A stretch of DNA of 64,000 bases from Mesorhizobium sp. M4B.F.Ca.ET.058.02.1.1 (lineage in GTDB: Bacteria; Pseudomonadota; Alphaproteobacteria; Rhizobiales; Rhizobiaceae): positions 2,790,001-2,854,000 of the forward strand of contig NZ_CP034450.1 of NCBI RefSeq assembly GCF_003952505.1, in the 5' to 3' direction. The first letter of the stretch is position 1. Every line of letters begins with the position of its first letter. Under the pieces are notes generated by a model. That model was given only the letters and a program-made list of their open reading frames with translations, was not told where the DNA came from and searched no databases. Below, piece after piece: positions 27,401-30,709 of this stretch. The translations under genes were made by a program, and so were the position numbers.

Positions 27401-29379
27401 GTCATCGTCAGATTGCTGGTCGCAGTCAGCGACACCGCGCCCGAGACGCTGAGCACGCTGCCGGCGAGCACTTCGGTGATCGCGTCGCTGACCAGAACGG
27501 TGACGGAAACCGCCGCATCCTTCTTTTCATCGTTGTCGGAACCGGCATCGGACTCGTCCTTTGCGGTCAGGGTCACGGTTACGGTGCTCGACGCCGACAG
27601 GCTGGCCGCGGTCACATCGGTGCTGCTGAACTTGACCCGTGCCTCGGGCAAGATCGTCGCGATGACACCCGCGAGCGGCCCAACCTCGGCAGTCTCGGCC
27701 TCGACATTGGCTGTCGCGGTTGCGCTGAATTGAGACGCGCCCGTCACGATGATCGTGGCGCCGGTGAGGTCGATGATCGCCTCCGGGGTCGCGAAATACG
27801 CGCCACCCGTGATTTCTCCATCATCCGCCGCCGCCGCAGTCAGGGTCACCGAACCGGCATTGACGGTGCTGGAAACGCTAATCTTCTCGGCATTGACGTT
27901 GACTGCGCCGGCAGTCAGCGTCCCGGAGATCGTCACCTCGTCCTTGCCGTCCTGGCCGTTGACGAAGAGCGCGGCCGAACCAAGGTTCACCGCATTGATG
28001 GTCAAGGTATCCTTTGAAAGAATAGGAATGCCCAGATCATCGCCGAGATTGATGGTGAGGCTGGTGCTGGGTTTGTTGAAAGTGATCGATTCGAATGTCG
28101 GAATGAGGGAATCCGACGACAGCGTCAGTGTCGCGCCATTATCGCGCAGGGTCGCTTCATCGTCGGCATTGCTGGTTGTGATGACCCGGTCCGCAACGAC
28201 ACTGTTGTCGATGATCGGTTCAAGTCCGTCATAGTGGAGCACGACGCCGTCACGCGTGATTGTGCCCGACGTCTGCCCGGTGGCCACATACTTCACCGAG
28301 GCGAAGGTGCCACCGTCGAGAACCATGCTGTCGAAGCCGGCATCGCCACCGGCCATGACGCCGCTCAACTTTCCGGCCGCACCAACAAAGAAGGTGTCCT
28401 CGTTGTCGGCTGAACCAATCAGGTTCTCGACCGTAACGAAGGACACCCCAGCAACATGACCCGAACCGTCGCCAGTAAGATGCCAATCGGTGTCCTGCGG
28501 AGGCCCGACAACGGCGTCGCTGCCGGCGCCGCCACTCAACAAGACCTTGCCAGCCAAAGCGGGGTCGATCTCCTGCAGCACGAAGCTGTCGTCACCCGCC
28601 CCCGCGTCAACGGTCAACGAGACCGCAGGAACTGCAAACCTGTAGGCGATCAGATTGTTGGAGGTTCCGGCGTCAAGCACCGCCAGATTGTCATCTGAAC
28701 CATCTGAACTGCCGATGCGGATCACCCGCGCCTGCCCGGAACTGTCGGCATAAATTCGCTCGCTGGCCGCTGTATCATCCTCGACCGCGCCAACGCTCGC
28801 CAGGCCAATGCTATGGGTCAACGCGCCGGCTTGCGCGGTAATGCTTCCTGACTGGCCGGTGTCGGTCGCGAGCCGCACGGCGTCGAAGCTGCCGCCCGTC
28901 ATAGCAAGCGTATCGTTGCCGGCACCACCGTCGAAGCGTACGTCGAGCGCCGCCAGGAAGTTTTCGCCGAAGTCGATGGTGAGCTTGTCGTCGGCGGCGG
29001 TGCCGCGCACCACGATATAGTCGACCTGCTGCGCGTTGCGCTGGTCGATCAGCGTATCCGTCTTGTTGTCATAGATCTGGATCGTCTGGATCAGATTGTC
29101 ATAGCGCAACGAATAGTCGGCCCCGGCCAGGTCGTTCATGTCGACCGCGAAAGGCACGACGTCGGCCGACAGCAGATAGCGCGCCTCAAGAGCCTCAAGC
29201 GCCAGGTTCGGCAGATCTGATGTTTTGCTGGGCCGTCGGGCTCGCCCCGGTGAGCGCCTCAGGAGCGAACTCGCCAGCCAACGACCAAATACGCCAGGGA
29301 CTGGCGCCTCTTCTTTGCTGGCTAATATAAATCTCTTCTGGAACGCGTCAAAAAAGGCTGGCCGCGACAAAATGTTCAT
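3451..29379 (-). CDS. Giant LEPR-XLL-type repetitive surface protein with RTX repeats and matrixin-like C-terminus
   Basis: The start is ATG 29379, preceded by a G-rich ribosome site (GGGGGGG, four bases before the ATG); an upstream in-frame start at 29469 lacks one. The product is about 8,642 residues. In order: the sorting-type motif LEALEARYLLSAD (residues 61-73); about forty G/V/A-rich beta-strand repeats of 70-100 residues (about 620-4,030), broken by modules of the form GGLxxGxxYYV (3,326-3,740, again near 4,450); a D/E-rich zone with dockerin-like EF-hands (about 5,400-5,435); Calx-beta-like modules (about 5,612, 5,805, 5,948); repeated TRxDGxxWxxxGF modules (6,414-6,800); RTX nonapeptides GGxGxD (6,960-7,860); two LamG-like domains (7,993-8,150 and 8,183-8,326); and HEIGHQAGLDH (8,458-8,468). 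It has no classical signal peptide. The family is secreted or cell-surface adhesin-like, and the C-terminal RTX block with adjacent HlyD gene fits type I-like export. Function is inferred: adhesion, matrix or surface layer. Confidence 0.93.
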   Translation of the reverse strand: MNILSRPAFFDAFQKRFILASKEEAPVPGVFGRWLASSLLRRSPGRARRPSKTSDLPNLALEALEARYLLSADVVPFAVDMNDLAGADYSLRYDNLIQTIQIYDNKTDTLIDQRNAQQVDYIVVRGTAADDKLTIDFGENFLAALDVRFDGGAGNDTLAMTGGSFDAVRLATDTGQSGSITAQAGALTHSIGLASVGAVEDDTAASERIYADSSGQARVIRIGSSDGSDDNLAVLDAGTSNNLIAYRFAVPAVSLTVDAGAGDDSFVLQEIDPALAGKVLLSGGAGSDAVVGPPQDTDWHLTGDGSGHVAGVSFVTVENLIGSADNEDTFFVGAAGKLSGVMAGGDAGFDSMVLDGGTFASVKYVATGQTSGTITRDGVVLHYDGLEPIIDNSVVADRVITTSNADDEATLRDNGATLTLSSDSLIPTFESITFNKPSTSLTINLGDDLGIPILSKDTLTINAVNLGSAALFVNGQDGKDEVTISGTLTAGAVNVNAEKISVSSTVNAGSVTLTAAAADDGEITGGAYFATPEAIIDLTGATIIVTGASQFSATATANVEAETAEVGPLAGVIATILPEARVKFSSTDVTAASLSASSTVTVTLTAKDESDAGSDNDEKKDAAVSVTVLVSDAITEVLAGSVLSVSGAVSLTATSNLTMTTEADGGSGGKGASVAVSEVNATTRANVSGGSTIGANAGNTPDSIALGATLTSNITTIARSTAGGSDQSAGGDNESEERLKDPNKDSNTSDKATTSGGNITFAGAVTVSDYRPTTEAFVQASTLTSGGAITLTAQSTDKVTATADGTNTNSSANGATGIGVAVVLSIADVTTRSYLGGTSSLSASAVSLSATIAAGDSFVAQATSGAGDGSKTQVAGSLAINIVITEASADVAANASIDLNGADLSLTANSTTNVQTDAVPDDASGAAGELGIGGSVALTIVDNSTSASIRNNAAIVAGDAITMTATGAHTAATTAEAGAEGGDVGIGGAVAIDVIDNNTESSIGSGGELDITGNLTASASNHGVSTTLADGDAIGSTAIGAAIALAFVDNRAFSTSNRNLRSNGSISLSAANDGSSKAESIASAAGAEENEDGNTKADDQRDKEVDLANSKSNDGDSVSKSANSSGGSGGGDVSVAAALALNVSSSVAVASINDGRTVIAGEGAGVGELNLQSSNNMDATAEADGTAKTSDSGTAVGVAVAINIATMRNEASIGAGSIITADGVKAEAKMKNVGGDVTHRFGAESTSGASGGDIGVAGSFALSFADTDTLGVIGLDHADQPAGGAATVTLTGGNVLLTAINTTETTTTATSSGAGSGSGSVGVGASIALGIGLNSTFAGVEDGETVSGTTGNFTVTATSNDTLTTTAKAGAQGATGIGGAIAVAYVDNDTDAHIGTGGGAAITLTGNLAAQASHTGTVHTLADGEAAGSSVGVGASIALNIGEVTNDAFLGRNFQNVGTVTITATSTLDTKAESKASSKGQSTKKSDGTTDSANSDQETTNQTEMAKNQSGGTKTPTQSGSSSLGQADGNSNAQTGKGTQGGNGSGGTNVAATIAVNFLDADNQAQIAGNVTISGTGAMKVEAISTTDARALATATSTNTSSNTGVAAAVGLNIVLLDNNAMIGAGADLTAGSIEVRAATANGQKNTFQARALSGAVSKNTAIGGSVGINYLDVNTLASVGDNVDLDANTGNIEIGAVSLNEMQNLAGGAALSTGSGGGGVGIAVTVNIVNDLSTKAETGINLDAEAQGAINVTSHAELLPVTENLPVIGSLAVTSFAAGIAGASGGFAVGGSSSVNGIFMETHASVNDNSDLEAGTGIKIEATDLLTVVSGAGGIGLTLNGNAGVGIGLDVQVITRNTSAWMGGGADLDTSAGNIVINADSFDDITSIAATFGGSAGGSAGVAASVGVLYLDTSTQAFVEAGSALNKSHLGAGGDVSVTATGDADVFLLAGAAAFGQSAGIGVSGTVFVHLDDVKAELYGDADVVTGGANGLSVSAISTDEVLIIAAAGAASAQAAVAGSVAVTVLTETTTARIGANSKVSGQTLANDPGVSVFASDETDILTVAGSLAVSAGNAGVGAGVNVSTLTKRTTASIEAGADIDVDGNVTVEATGNEDIGSFSVAAGASSGAGVTLTADVFVLDLKTRAFIGSDPLAPIGGLTDVRARGSVLVQALDETEMDLIVGGVAIGGSAGVGVAAGVAVVDKVTDAFIGAGARVTGEGHGTVAARTGRYDVSYAGSQAMSSFEPQGGNKPTASSLEAGTPSGLTQFKDLDQEGGDDVQQDPGLTQNRIANAAVDTGFRGVAVSASAKDDIETFAISVGGGGSVGVAVGAAVNIVDTKTKAFIGADAQINQDMAGAGNAGQSVLVAAASDFSHVGVGAGAAFGGSGAGAPGVDVSVIKVDTFATINDGADVKANNDVAVISTSKEKVIVVSAGLAFSGTVSLAGGVSVLSFDTETYARVGANATIVAGGDVAVMAKDDSEVVVVAGAVAIGLSGGGAAGSVAVVTVDKLTEATIGDNASVDASGNGAGIGGVLTGTILGGGDPSGFGTAEAHGVIVQAESSEEVTNVTVAGAGGLYVGLAGSVTVTLLNSDTKALIGVGADINQGAANYVAHPGTVAGAQGVYVNAANEVRVTSFAGALGAGFIGLAGGIDFGSIKNDTVAAINADAMVRARGDVSVNAVAIKVLRGFAFSGGIGVGGLGASVSVWSVGEEFSDSYQDNQGGSGNATKDDGSPKTANDEAGGQADDGVEGVTGELSRFGSGANSNTADSRVKAGVEGARDKVGANALTSSALTNKLTAAVTDERGTTASVEGGATVEAGHDIVVNAREQMEVDMLVGSLGAGLVGLGASISVVNVSGQVRAKAGGSLKAGNAIRVEGHFGQDVDVTTVALQAGFVGLGASVAVVNDTSRIQAGLLDNTVVNDAASLTVSATSNQTFDVLTTGIQAGAVAVGASYSDVTIGDDDDNTKEVLATIGAGSQIGQTDTVGAITVHADSTINADSDTFALAAGLGALTFNFAFVDVQPNVEASIGGGANINATGLLTVEAWTLHDATGDVFALSVGALAAGTSLATVNVVPTVAASIGGNSTIHAGGIVMLSSHNYEGETATDRGAKAYAEASGGGLFSGQGSVPTARSNAVANTTIGAGGAFTITGDIDIKSRIRNYAVANSEANSFGAAAVGASVAEAEANGQSNAAMNANIVSVTDIKVEALAVNGALAVAEAAGGGVLGALTINSAVATASPSSVSASIGNNTSIQSARNVRLKAQAQTEGDAKVVGISIGGIFGAGASDATTNVSPTVASSIGAGAVINATGDILVEASASPIPGVQPTYEILDVDGTANTITVNGHGLVTGDTVEYDAGSGGAVIPGLNWPDPADSAVNRQYSVINVVNAGVTDPNTLYFGSVFNAADIDPDTEIIEFAGGHNFLSGDAVRYYPGPDETVDSFGLTEGNLYYVLVIDGSHIKLVSTFDKAVNPQNYLKNFQPDDVAGNSITISGHGFVNGTAVTYEAPDARTFVSRQVDVNSNSLNPDGSPIADSNADNIRFFDDDGNALAHGFAEGEHVVYDVKNASGGTGLAIGGLVDGQTYRVHVVNSSTIQLKRNDAITEEVQFVRNAAGDRIIRTDGLNWADNGFAAGTLFIGGGGANSGTFTIASVSGSTLILTVANSVTEDTLTKTFDQPIIALNPNKGLSADPALNVGASDTHSLVNAKNLPIGGLEDGKTYYVRGVSGAGDNTFELWDAPSGGSQIVLTPTGLAGPYGNHSLTALAIDISDDVDSEQQLRIDIGDGATSAAPGQFLFGPGEVPLSEIAPQSGDGVSSAYAKGSGGGFVGVQINDADIISNPNVSATISATQITTVGDVTVSTSATTNTSSYAVNGTGGFVAIGDADARSYQDITSAATISDNTRIVAGKNFTLASASNAITSASSQSSAGGAVGLADPVTDVRIEYNTTSTIGSNAIVLAGQLAKGTANASVDVTAKSTASGVGFGGDGDAITHVNIGTPDGDPDADQADAIVSLAANAVLSARRTSLAARVDKFHVFSGSDGRGAGFYGEGEAESTITARPDAQVRINAGADLTGWEGVDLITRYNDVVTHAKSYARSTGLFGFVDSDAHNDTDVSSEIFGAAGALVTAGPRDNNDAVLGHPDYPQEPGSSAEHLALFASTVNGSISQTDDADHSKRSLAAGGSSGSSPDDRPQSINFNSDVLILSGRSPELVVKQLVIGADGEIDVAVEVSVNDTAGGGSATEGQGSTIQSNDIVVNDIVNPGPGDVVFDSNSMTGAGGTWTFRDTLQRVSIRNESDKDIIINNIDVVTDEQPLAWLNPSQSVTLTFNVVREVAPTLIEITDTGGHSDIYINGTIENPIGTTSIVNTDGSVLATNDRGVTGSDGRQSLIRTHILNIRADENIGATGARVNIDIVDSAGLPLGMGFDTGRVADLTNQIFLGVENRFYTGQLVRYDAVTTTIGGLTDGGYYYIIASPDGQSVKLATTLANALAGTAIDLAPAGALTDLHSLISAETFTADALGNISLDLKALLREAPAGGFYVVEIDRIKAGNTADVLLQASIEQFGDGQSGGLLVKAPALPAGGQTYYNFFRPDAGAIPSLSRGVFATGNTEVASTYDFRGLDPTTGLRTLPGLQAGSVVAGGDIIVAAANPAPAATTVNVLGITEIAGNGDIDVLTNGYIALTEKTGDMRVERIRSNASDVLLYSPRRILDARDDNGDPALIEADVSGRNITMAAGVGLFNPTHFQVAAQVLNPTLLDINSPLGGIGEPSNFLEINVDNRNGVGGLGVLRAFDISADSTLGIFLDEVVGDMHVHTVHTTRDVSLRTVAGSILDSRNNGAGDDFADVMGQTIDLDANGGGSIGAFTNDLEIDSSRGSSDDDVALEAGNNIYLAEAPEVPGGTAGNLRLVLAHAYDGDIRITVRETSAQGENLDLLHSGSARFGEDGTTFPTFQPDASRVITHGQIFAEKGSVLLRVGDDVTLDSNSETLAAKSIDIYGDVSATDEVIHALVNLDVAFGTVMVLRGRIVANATVTPGNKTIGAPVGSATPTLTADPVTGPTVLTRIFGNTDVDTIQFGDTSGAGGTNTLGSPGYVFLGSKTRAYGSQDLNANNVDGEDRFRVYYLQDTATQTSPNVQTAAEHTLTLDGVSGTDVYEIYTLGSNNPGQGTAGTDFQRNYVINILDSGRSIDGVDELTIFGYNSSQNGLVGGNKPIDDIFLLRGANYLPHESADRPAYVAMVYGQPKTYADTIEDNEPSNEVARINYDTALNGRITVEGQGGNDNFYSDDTSAIVSLQGGAGDDSFNIGQIFGNKRTGDPENGVTPFFGGGLLDQDVFPDMVATTRGWLSPGIIAPMVAQGGTGNDEFRVYSNQAELRLEGDDNNDLFIVRAFAIAAVANQDWNGDGTIDQDDLPAVTLDTNGDGAINFADADSTPDDYTDDVIVLDDFGVAKPIIGLGFSVARAPDIRAGGGEDEVQYNVNAPVSVDGGTGFDKLVILGTEFADDFAITEKGIFGAGLNVRYTTIEVVEVDGLEGDDEFFVQSTAFGVAYRVIGGLGSDTINVAGDVTEDIITRELEGASGAVDHLVTSGDPLYDGVLVDGFDYHVAGPEEGIVRIDETDGFTAVREGGPRNVDSYTVRLAVAPLAGQIVYVTIAAARSPQQEEDGTLINPAPLPNGIGDTIWLSTLDPGAVGTDGEFQHVIMINGVPTIINDRSIVLAFDSTNWDTAQNVYLYAPDDLRAEGDRVVVIQHSVISDTSGVAPAVLAAAYPDGDPFDAADVRNVEVDLRDNDTPGIYVTEVAPGTNTEDRRSLVIEGNATTKLNDELLVQLATAPEATDTIVVKLFVNEFSDENIMIYDVDDPNDLDGRMFKGADGYWRITFDSGNWDDAVRVGIEARDDIPREDPHTAAIFFQLDQALTVDADHDYVFPNLRSGPGYVDIDVIDNDSAGAVVLESEGNTLLNGDGSDTDDYTIRLTKAPSTSVHVAVLTDGLADVVSVNGIAVTPGSGYEIIGGLRPTQIFDGNLVFSNDGGLGKVTRGVGADLGSFVDEGFFVGQQVRIGNAGVDSGDYFITSIDADGKFFKVDKLFATTGAQADVILSDLARDGEYTGDIRFEQVMEEGIPTYRMTIDGLGEEDDGWLAFGFLEGQWIRLFDSTDNLIGDFKIAIIRGDNDTKDTTIQITGTNVAQILPHLGDTLNDVRVVRTAAVAVFTPANYYQQQTIELRADTEYDVPITREGVKVFPVSGHYLSKLRGPLAVEGGVTGADRSLENGLKLPGEADDFLIAIGQQPPESQQIDVLNIFNDTSKEDVGGVMTETTLTGFNMADDLSLGLGVTGDPTFGESGFFPGGISFGRISVDSNGDFGTDDTKSTIEVVNLMLGEGNDELVIEGTLNPAPPVQVTNTFDVTASGANGGTIVRTGFDWKAMGFLVGQTVKFDNLAGVWTILAINDALIDPANPAEGADPNDNSILVLGGPTLVGVADGSHTITAFDKDVITPNKSVDVASTTAGGIITRTDGGNWAGFAVGDFISIDEDFAKGEYQIVAIAGAVMHVIGGQLAPVSEAPRTINRINPVTNAVLQTVVAEVDVDPTYTGGIVTRQDGVNWADEGYLAGHLVTMVDADGKRDFRIIEISQDGFSLTLEGAPLATQNDAVKSFYVQGQHGGLTLVHGGGNMYLESAGPMNIAAGTGGQIIVTRQDGRDWSEDRYQVGQVIQLAGETYTRTILAIADATLPAPANSALTWGDGSVLVLSAPNTRAGQPAGTVLAPNAFNIYAERSLHVAEPRVITGTATVNIATNSLTRSAGSWLADGFHVGQKVQLSGFAGTFTIQALNATVMTLQSVALTPKVGVAMTVSGTDVTLDGGARIGGDHIVVTGGAGPNSPLVIYGDTGQDGIWYSGQAHNVLGMEFGEKPFDPFPELQDGENEDDEWVFPLANRYKFAGNDIIDASALFAGTPSANLPSVGLTIYGGAGNDTIYGSQAGDHLAGGSGDDLIIGNRGTDHIYGDSGINVNIFTRQLFIDTVDNSPLPSANPDTDTNGTTIKPVKSSVRDLMDAGDDLIFGDGASHLGYGPSSVAAAGVLGDFDDIIFADHGVIEMFVDDPNLPSALKQRIQTTELVLVTGIKSAELQNGGDDVVFGGLDRDVIVGGAGHDLLDGDQQDDRVFGDNVYMSRQGGADGNLLDDTFSLRFQTLAGTLLYSRTDRPMPAGLGTVNADNSGLLLVDSTARRYRDPDGAPWWSEYSVDYAALHTFAFDEGTVGVGSFGNDYIAGSEGHDELFGQLGHDVVQGDGGIELAFAGTSHVGASRTSGGVTDPIGPLTVIASFTAATDGQDYIEGGGGDDQLFGGLGQDDLIGGSSSFFSLTDPNARPDGDDYIFGGAGIEIDRNDDNLPNDGTLINSRFARDADSMIGDNGNIVRIVGVNHTDINPNGTAGQQLYVQFNYDVNDPARAGGERLVVRGIHLLDYTPGGPDFRPDLFSKNNPNDPAYRSEFGIWAKQDIGGHDEFHGETGDDTAYGGGGHDRMFGDAENDDLIGGWGNDWISGGTGEDGILGDDGRIFTSRNSATYGESLFGVLPLLATDPDTRTSQGDVLNEFIYTPGQVQTETINVGGKMKKAVDLTPYNLTPNAQGGDNPLFDANVVDDIIFGGLGDDFIHGGSGDDAVGGGEALPESYTQRFDAAGNVVGIVRTDFSRPWNPGDVLKFGPDSDPWNAPKPVQSRLGEFFLYDEYDPRRTIMFNADGSVWKAGTPPIARQYFLNLVDNEGPLVNGAIAFAPNGTPTAFAQRNTDGNDAVFGDLGNDWIVGGTGRDHIYGGWGNDLMNADDVLSTNNWLNDQPETHPMYEDRVFGGAGLDILIGNTGGDRLIDWVGEFNSYLVPFAPFGIATVSRQVPPQLFDFLYAQAFSDGVDITRTADTGSINGDDKYSHVHMFMGGVEGEIGLITQKDHGFWQDQTGGPTDPQAGNIPGGKRDVLRTADFNDGNAKVVAVDEGNFAVTSGKLTVQSASTWDQAAAVLYLDAYTPIYYEIAATLTTDKPTAGWKANSYIIFDYYSPTDFKYAGINISNDQIEMGYRDASGWHQLVKSNKPVQLKANQAYDVLLAVNGTNATLTVAGVNWFSYTFAPRILEGQPVALNKGLVGVGNSGSKGTVDNFRVQVLPPQITLDYAAEFDAPPTYPMSKTAAQGWTLSGGRLNAAAGAGTNLLDVGPAIGADAYLELTAKLKTAGTGGIVFDYYGANDYKFVTLDVAAQKVLVGHVTSKGGTAIDQSFARTLSSTTDYEVQLTIRGAAVSITVNGAFVGSYGFNSAVADGEFGLVTGNAGASFDRLQVRTNASAFSTSSNQLALASPGQAGDTATAVGVDQARAMLAQAMAIWSASGQLDATELAKLSSLDVQVVDLPGMALAQSVFGAVLIDRNAAGNGWFVDLSPLDSSEFQLDASGHLTALPGGAAEGRMDLLSVLIHEIGHQAGLDHDDDETGVMSAELAVGERRLPEAGSAGEEVATQLFHDGLGVFVGAKEHGLLQSAGIAPAQAVGDVTTISAARASGDAAAVANSDSEADASAKPGDIVLTGVTSGLQPSSQPDWVFDETSGTFVAAQDRQQVRPHHAAPDADHDDGDAASDDLNGLAEWSNRKGLLSRLSSLFGVR
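3952..4008 (-). other. Matrixin-type zinc-binding motif with Met-turn in the giant protein
   Basis: Residues 8,458-8,468 read HEIGHQAGLDH, which fits HExxHxxGxxH of metzincin metalloproteases. A methionine (GVMS, Met8476) follows the third histidine by eight residues, the spacing seen in matrixins. The preceding ~130 residues (DVQVVDLPGMALAQ, AGNGWFVD) resemble a module I recall near the C-terminus of other giant surface proteins. The catalytic Glu and all three His ligands are present. Activity is not proven. Confidence 0.8.
5795..8495 (-). repeat. RTX (haemolysin-type calcium-binding) repeat block in the giant gene
   Basis: Residues about 6,960-7,860 contain clusters of GGxGxDxUx nonapeptides, for example GGAGNDTIYG, GGSGDDLIIG, GGLGDDFIHG and GGTGRDHIYG. 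They are separated by longer spacers that carry further beta-rich sequence. RTX repeats bind calcium outside the cell and drive folding after type I secretion, consistent with the HlyD gene downstream. In most RTX exoproteins the repeats lie near the C-terminal secretion signal; here about 780 further residues follow. Confidence 0.88.
17280..27510 (-). repeat. Beta-strand repeat block of the giant gene (about forty units)
   Basis: The encoded units share a pattern of the type GAGxxGVGxxVxVxxxxxxTxAxIGxGAxIxAxGxVxVxA, seen for example as TTARIGANSKV, TDAFIGAGARV, TKAFIGADAQI and TYARVGANATI. I counted about 43 recognisable TxAxIG-like cores by eye between residues about 620 and 4,030. Units have diverged, so the DNA is not a simple tandem repeat. 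The pattern suggests a right-handed beta-solenoid or stacked filament as in filamentous-haemagglutinin-like proteins. It is interrupted by a different module between about 18,160 and 19,400. Confidence 0.75.
29161..29199 (-). other. LEPR-XLL-type N-terminal motif of the giant protein
   Basis: Residues 61-73 read LEALEARYLLSAD, after a basic stretch (SSLLRRSPGRARRPSK). The LEPR-XLL domain is a known short N-terminal homology region in very large repetitive bacterial proteins, with consensus close to LEPRxLLSAD. Here the Pro of LEPR is Ala. The motif sits where a leader or sorting signal would be, so recognition by the neighbouring PqqD-like/M50 protein is a reasonable but untested idea. Confidence 0.8.
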
Positions 29380-29483
29380 TTTGCCCCCCCGACATATGAC
29401 CGCAGATTTATGAATGTATGATAGAGTTCTAACGTACATCCGAAAATTCTTGAACGCAATACAACTCATACAGCAGCGATGTG

Positions 29484-29510
29484 TCTATATTTATGTAAAA
29501 TTTGTGACAA
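29484..29510 (-). promoter_or_regulatory. Candidate promoter of the giant gene
   Basis: On the minus strand a TTGTCA box (29510-29505) is followed after 15 bases by TATAGA (29489-29484), about 105 bases before the ATG at 29379. The surrounding 250 bases are markedly AT-rich compared with the coding DNA. The spacing is slightly short, so this is a candidate only. Confidence 0.35.
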
Positions 29511-29525
29511 TATAGAATATTTGTG

Positions 29526-29539
29526 TATATCGCGATATA
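29526..29539. promoter_or_regulatory. 14-bp perfect palindrome upstream of the giant gene
   Basis: TATATCGCGATATA is a perfect palindrome 16 bases upstream of the candidate -35 box for the giant gene. Its position suits an activator or repressor operator. No regulator gene was recognised next to it. Confidence 0.4.
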
Positions 29540-29866
29540 TTCCGTTATTATGCATTGCCAATTGCTGAACACCGTAAATATTATGCTTATCACTCCAACG
29601 TCTATCTGGGATTTAGTTTTTTTATATTTCCATAGTTTAAGAATTTCTTAGCGAAAGAAACACAGATCGCCTCTTAAAATATTGGCAGATCCTGGGACCT
29701 CAGCGACAGCTTCCGTAACGGCAGGCACGAAATCCAAATAAGGAGCCCGGCACGAATGTCGCGCCAAGCGAACCGATGTCGCTGAGACAGGGGGCGTGAT
29801 GGCACAGTACGTGCGGAATTCCGGTTCGCGGTCTTGCGTGACCAGTTCCGACCGATGACGACTGAG

Positions 29867-29895
29867 GAATCATCTATTCTCTGGATAGATGATTC
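29867..29895. repeat. Inverted repeat, 11-bp arms
   Basis: GAATCATCTAT and its exact complement ATAGATGATTC flank a 7-base loop. There is no T-run after it, so it does not look like an intrinsic terminator. It may be a protein-binding site or a leftover of a mobile element end. Confidence 0.6.
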
Positions 29896-30122
29896 ACATG
29901 GATTCTCCCGAAAATCCTCATATATTCTTGCTAGGCGGCGCTTTCCATAGCAATTTCAAGACTTAAGCCATCAAAACAATGCCGCCAGCGCGCGAATTCA
30001 CCTGCGATATGCCACCGAGCCCGCTTGAGCGCCGTGAATATACCGGAAATACCGTTGGATTTTGTCGCCGCCTTCTATGCCGCCAGGCAACCAATCAAAA
30101 TCTAGCTTTTTAGAATCAATAG

Positions 30123-30168
30123 CTTGCCGGTGTCGAAGTCCTACCCTTGCCGGTGTCGAAGTCCTACC
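30123..30168. repeat. 23-bp perfect tandem duplication
   Basis: Two adjacent identical 23-base units beginning CTTGCCGGTGTCGAAG fill this interval. It lies about 90 bases left of repeat copy A and may be slippage or a duplication linked to an insertion boundary. Confidence 0.9.
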
Positions 30169-30256
30169 GATGACGCAGTCCGATAGTCACAAGGCCGCAG
30201 ATAAACCGCATGCTCTACGCTAAAATAGCCCCTTCGCCGAATTTCGCAGGTCTTCC

Positions 30257-30487
30257 CCCTACTCGATTGTCTCCAACCCAAATAGGCCATTGACGTTGCT
30301 GATTTTTTTCTTTGTTTGCGCCTAGATATCCGACGCACTGTCCGCCAAAAACTTACGGTATTGATTTCAAAGAGAAATTCTTGACGGAATCTTTTTCGAG
30401 GTTTCGCGGACTACCGATATCAATCGCGCGTTTTCTTTCTGTGCGCGAAAGGAAGCTGGGATTCCATCTCGTGAAAAAGTATCGTCA
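30257..30487. repeat. Dispersed repeat copy A (candidate attachment-site arm)
   Basis: This is the first of three related ~235-bp sequences in the window. It starts with CCCCTACTCGATTGT, whose minus-strand reading ends in the codons T-I-E followed by TAG, and continues through shared blocks (CCGCCAAAAACTTACGGTA, TTGATTTCAAAGAGAAATT, a GACTACCGATATCAATCG block) to AAAAAGTATCGTCA. The hairpin that follows the core in copies B and C is degenerate here. See copies B (36017) and C (41279). Confidence 0.75.
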
Positions 30488-30709
30488 ACCGGCCCTGGGC
30501 TGATCGCTGGACTGCAACTGTGACGCAAAAGAGTGCAGGGTAAACAGTGTGCTTGAGCAAACTATCGGCACTGCCGCATAATTACGATGTTAAGCGTCGG
30601 CCAGGCCGTAGGACATTCGAGCTGCGGCAGGTGGCCGCGCTTCCGTCGACATCGCTGGGAGCCAGATACCTCGCTTGACGCTGTCGTTTCGCTTGCCTAA
30701 TCCACTTCC

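Larger units (their letters stand above)
29380..30709. other. Long non-coding interval upstream of the giant gene
   Basis: I see no convincing gene in these 1.3 kb. The left part (29,400-29,660) is AT-rich and holds the candidate promoter and palindrome. The middle holds an inverted repeat (29867-29895) and the right part a 23-bp tandem duplication (30123-30168) and repeat copy A (30257-30487). Short open frames here have no recognisable family features. Confidence 0.6.
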
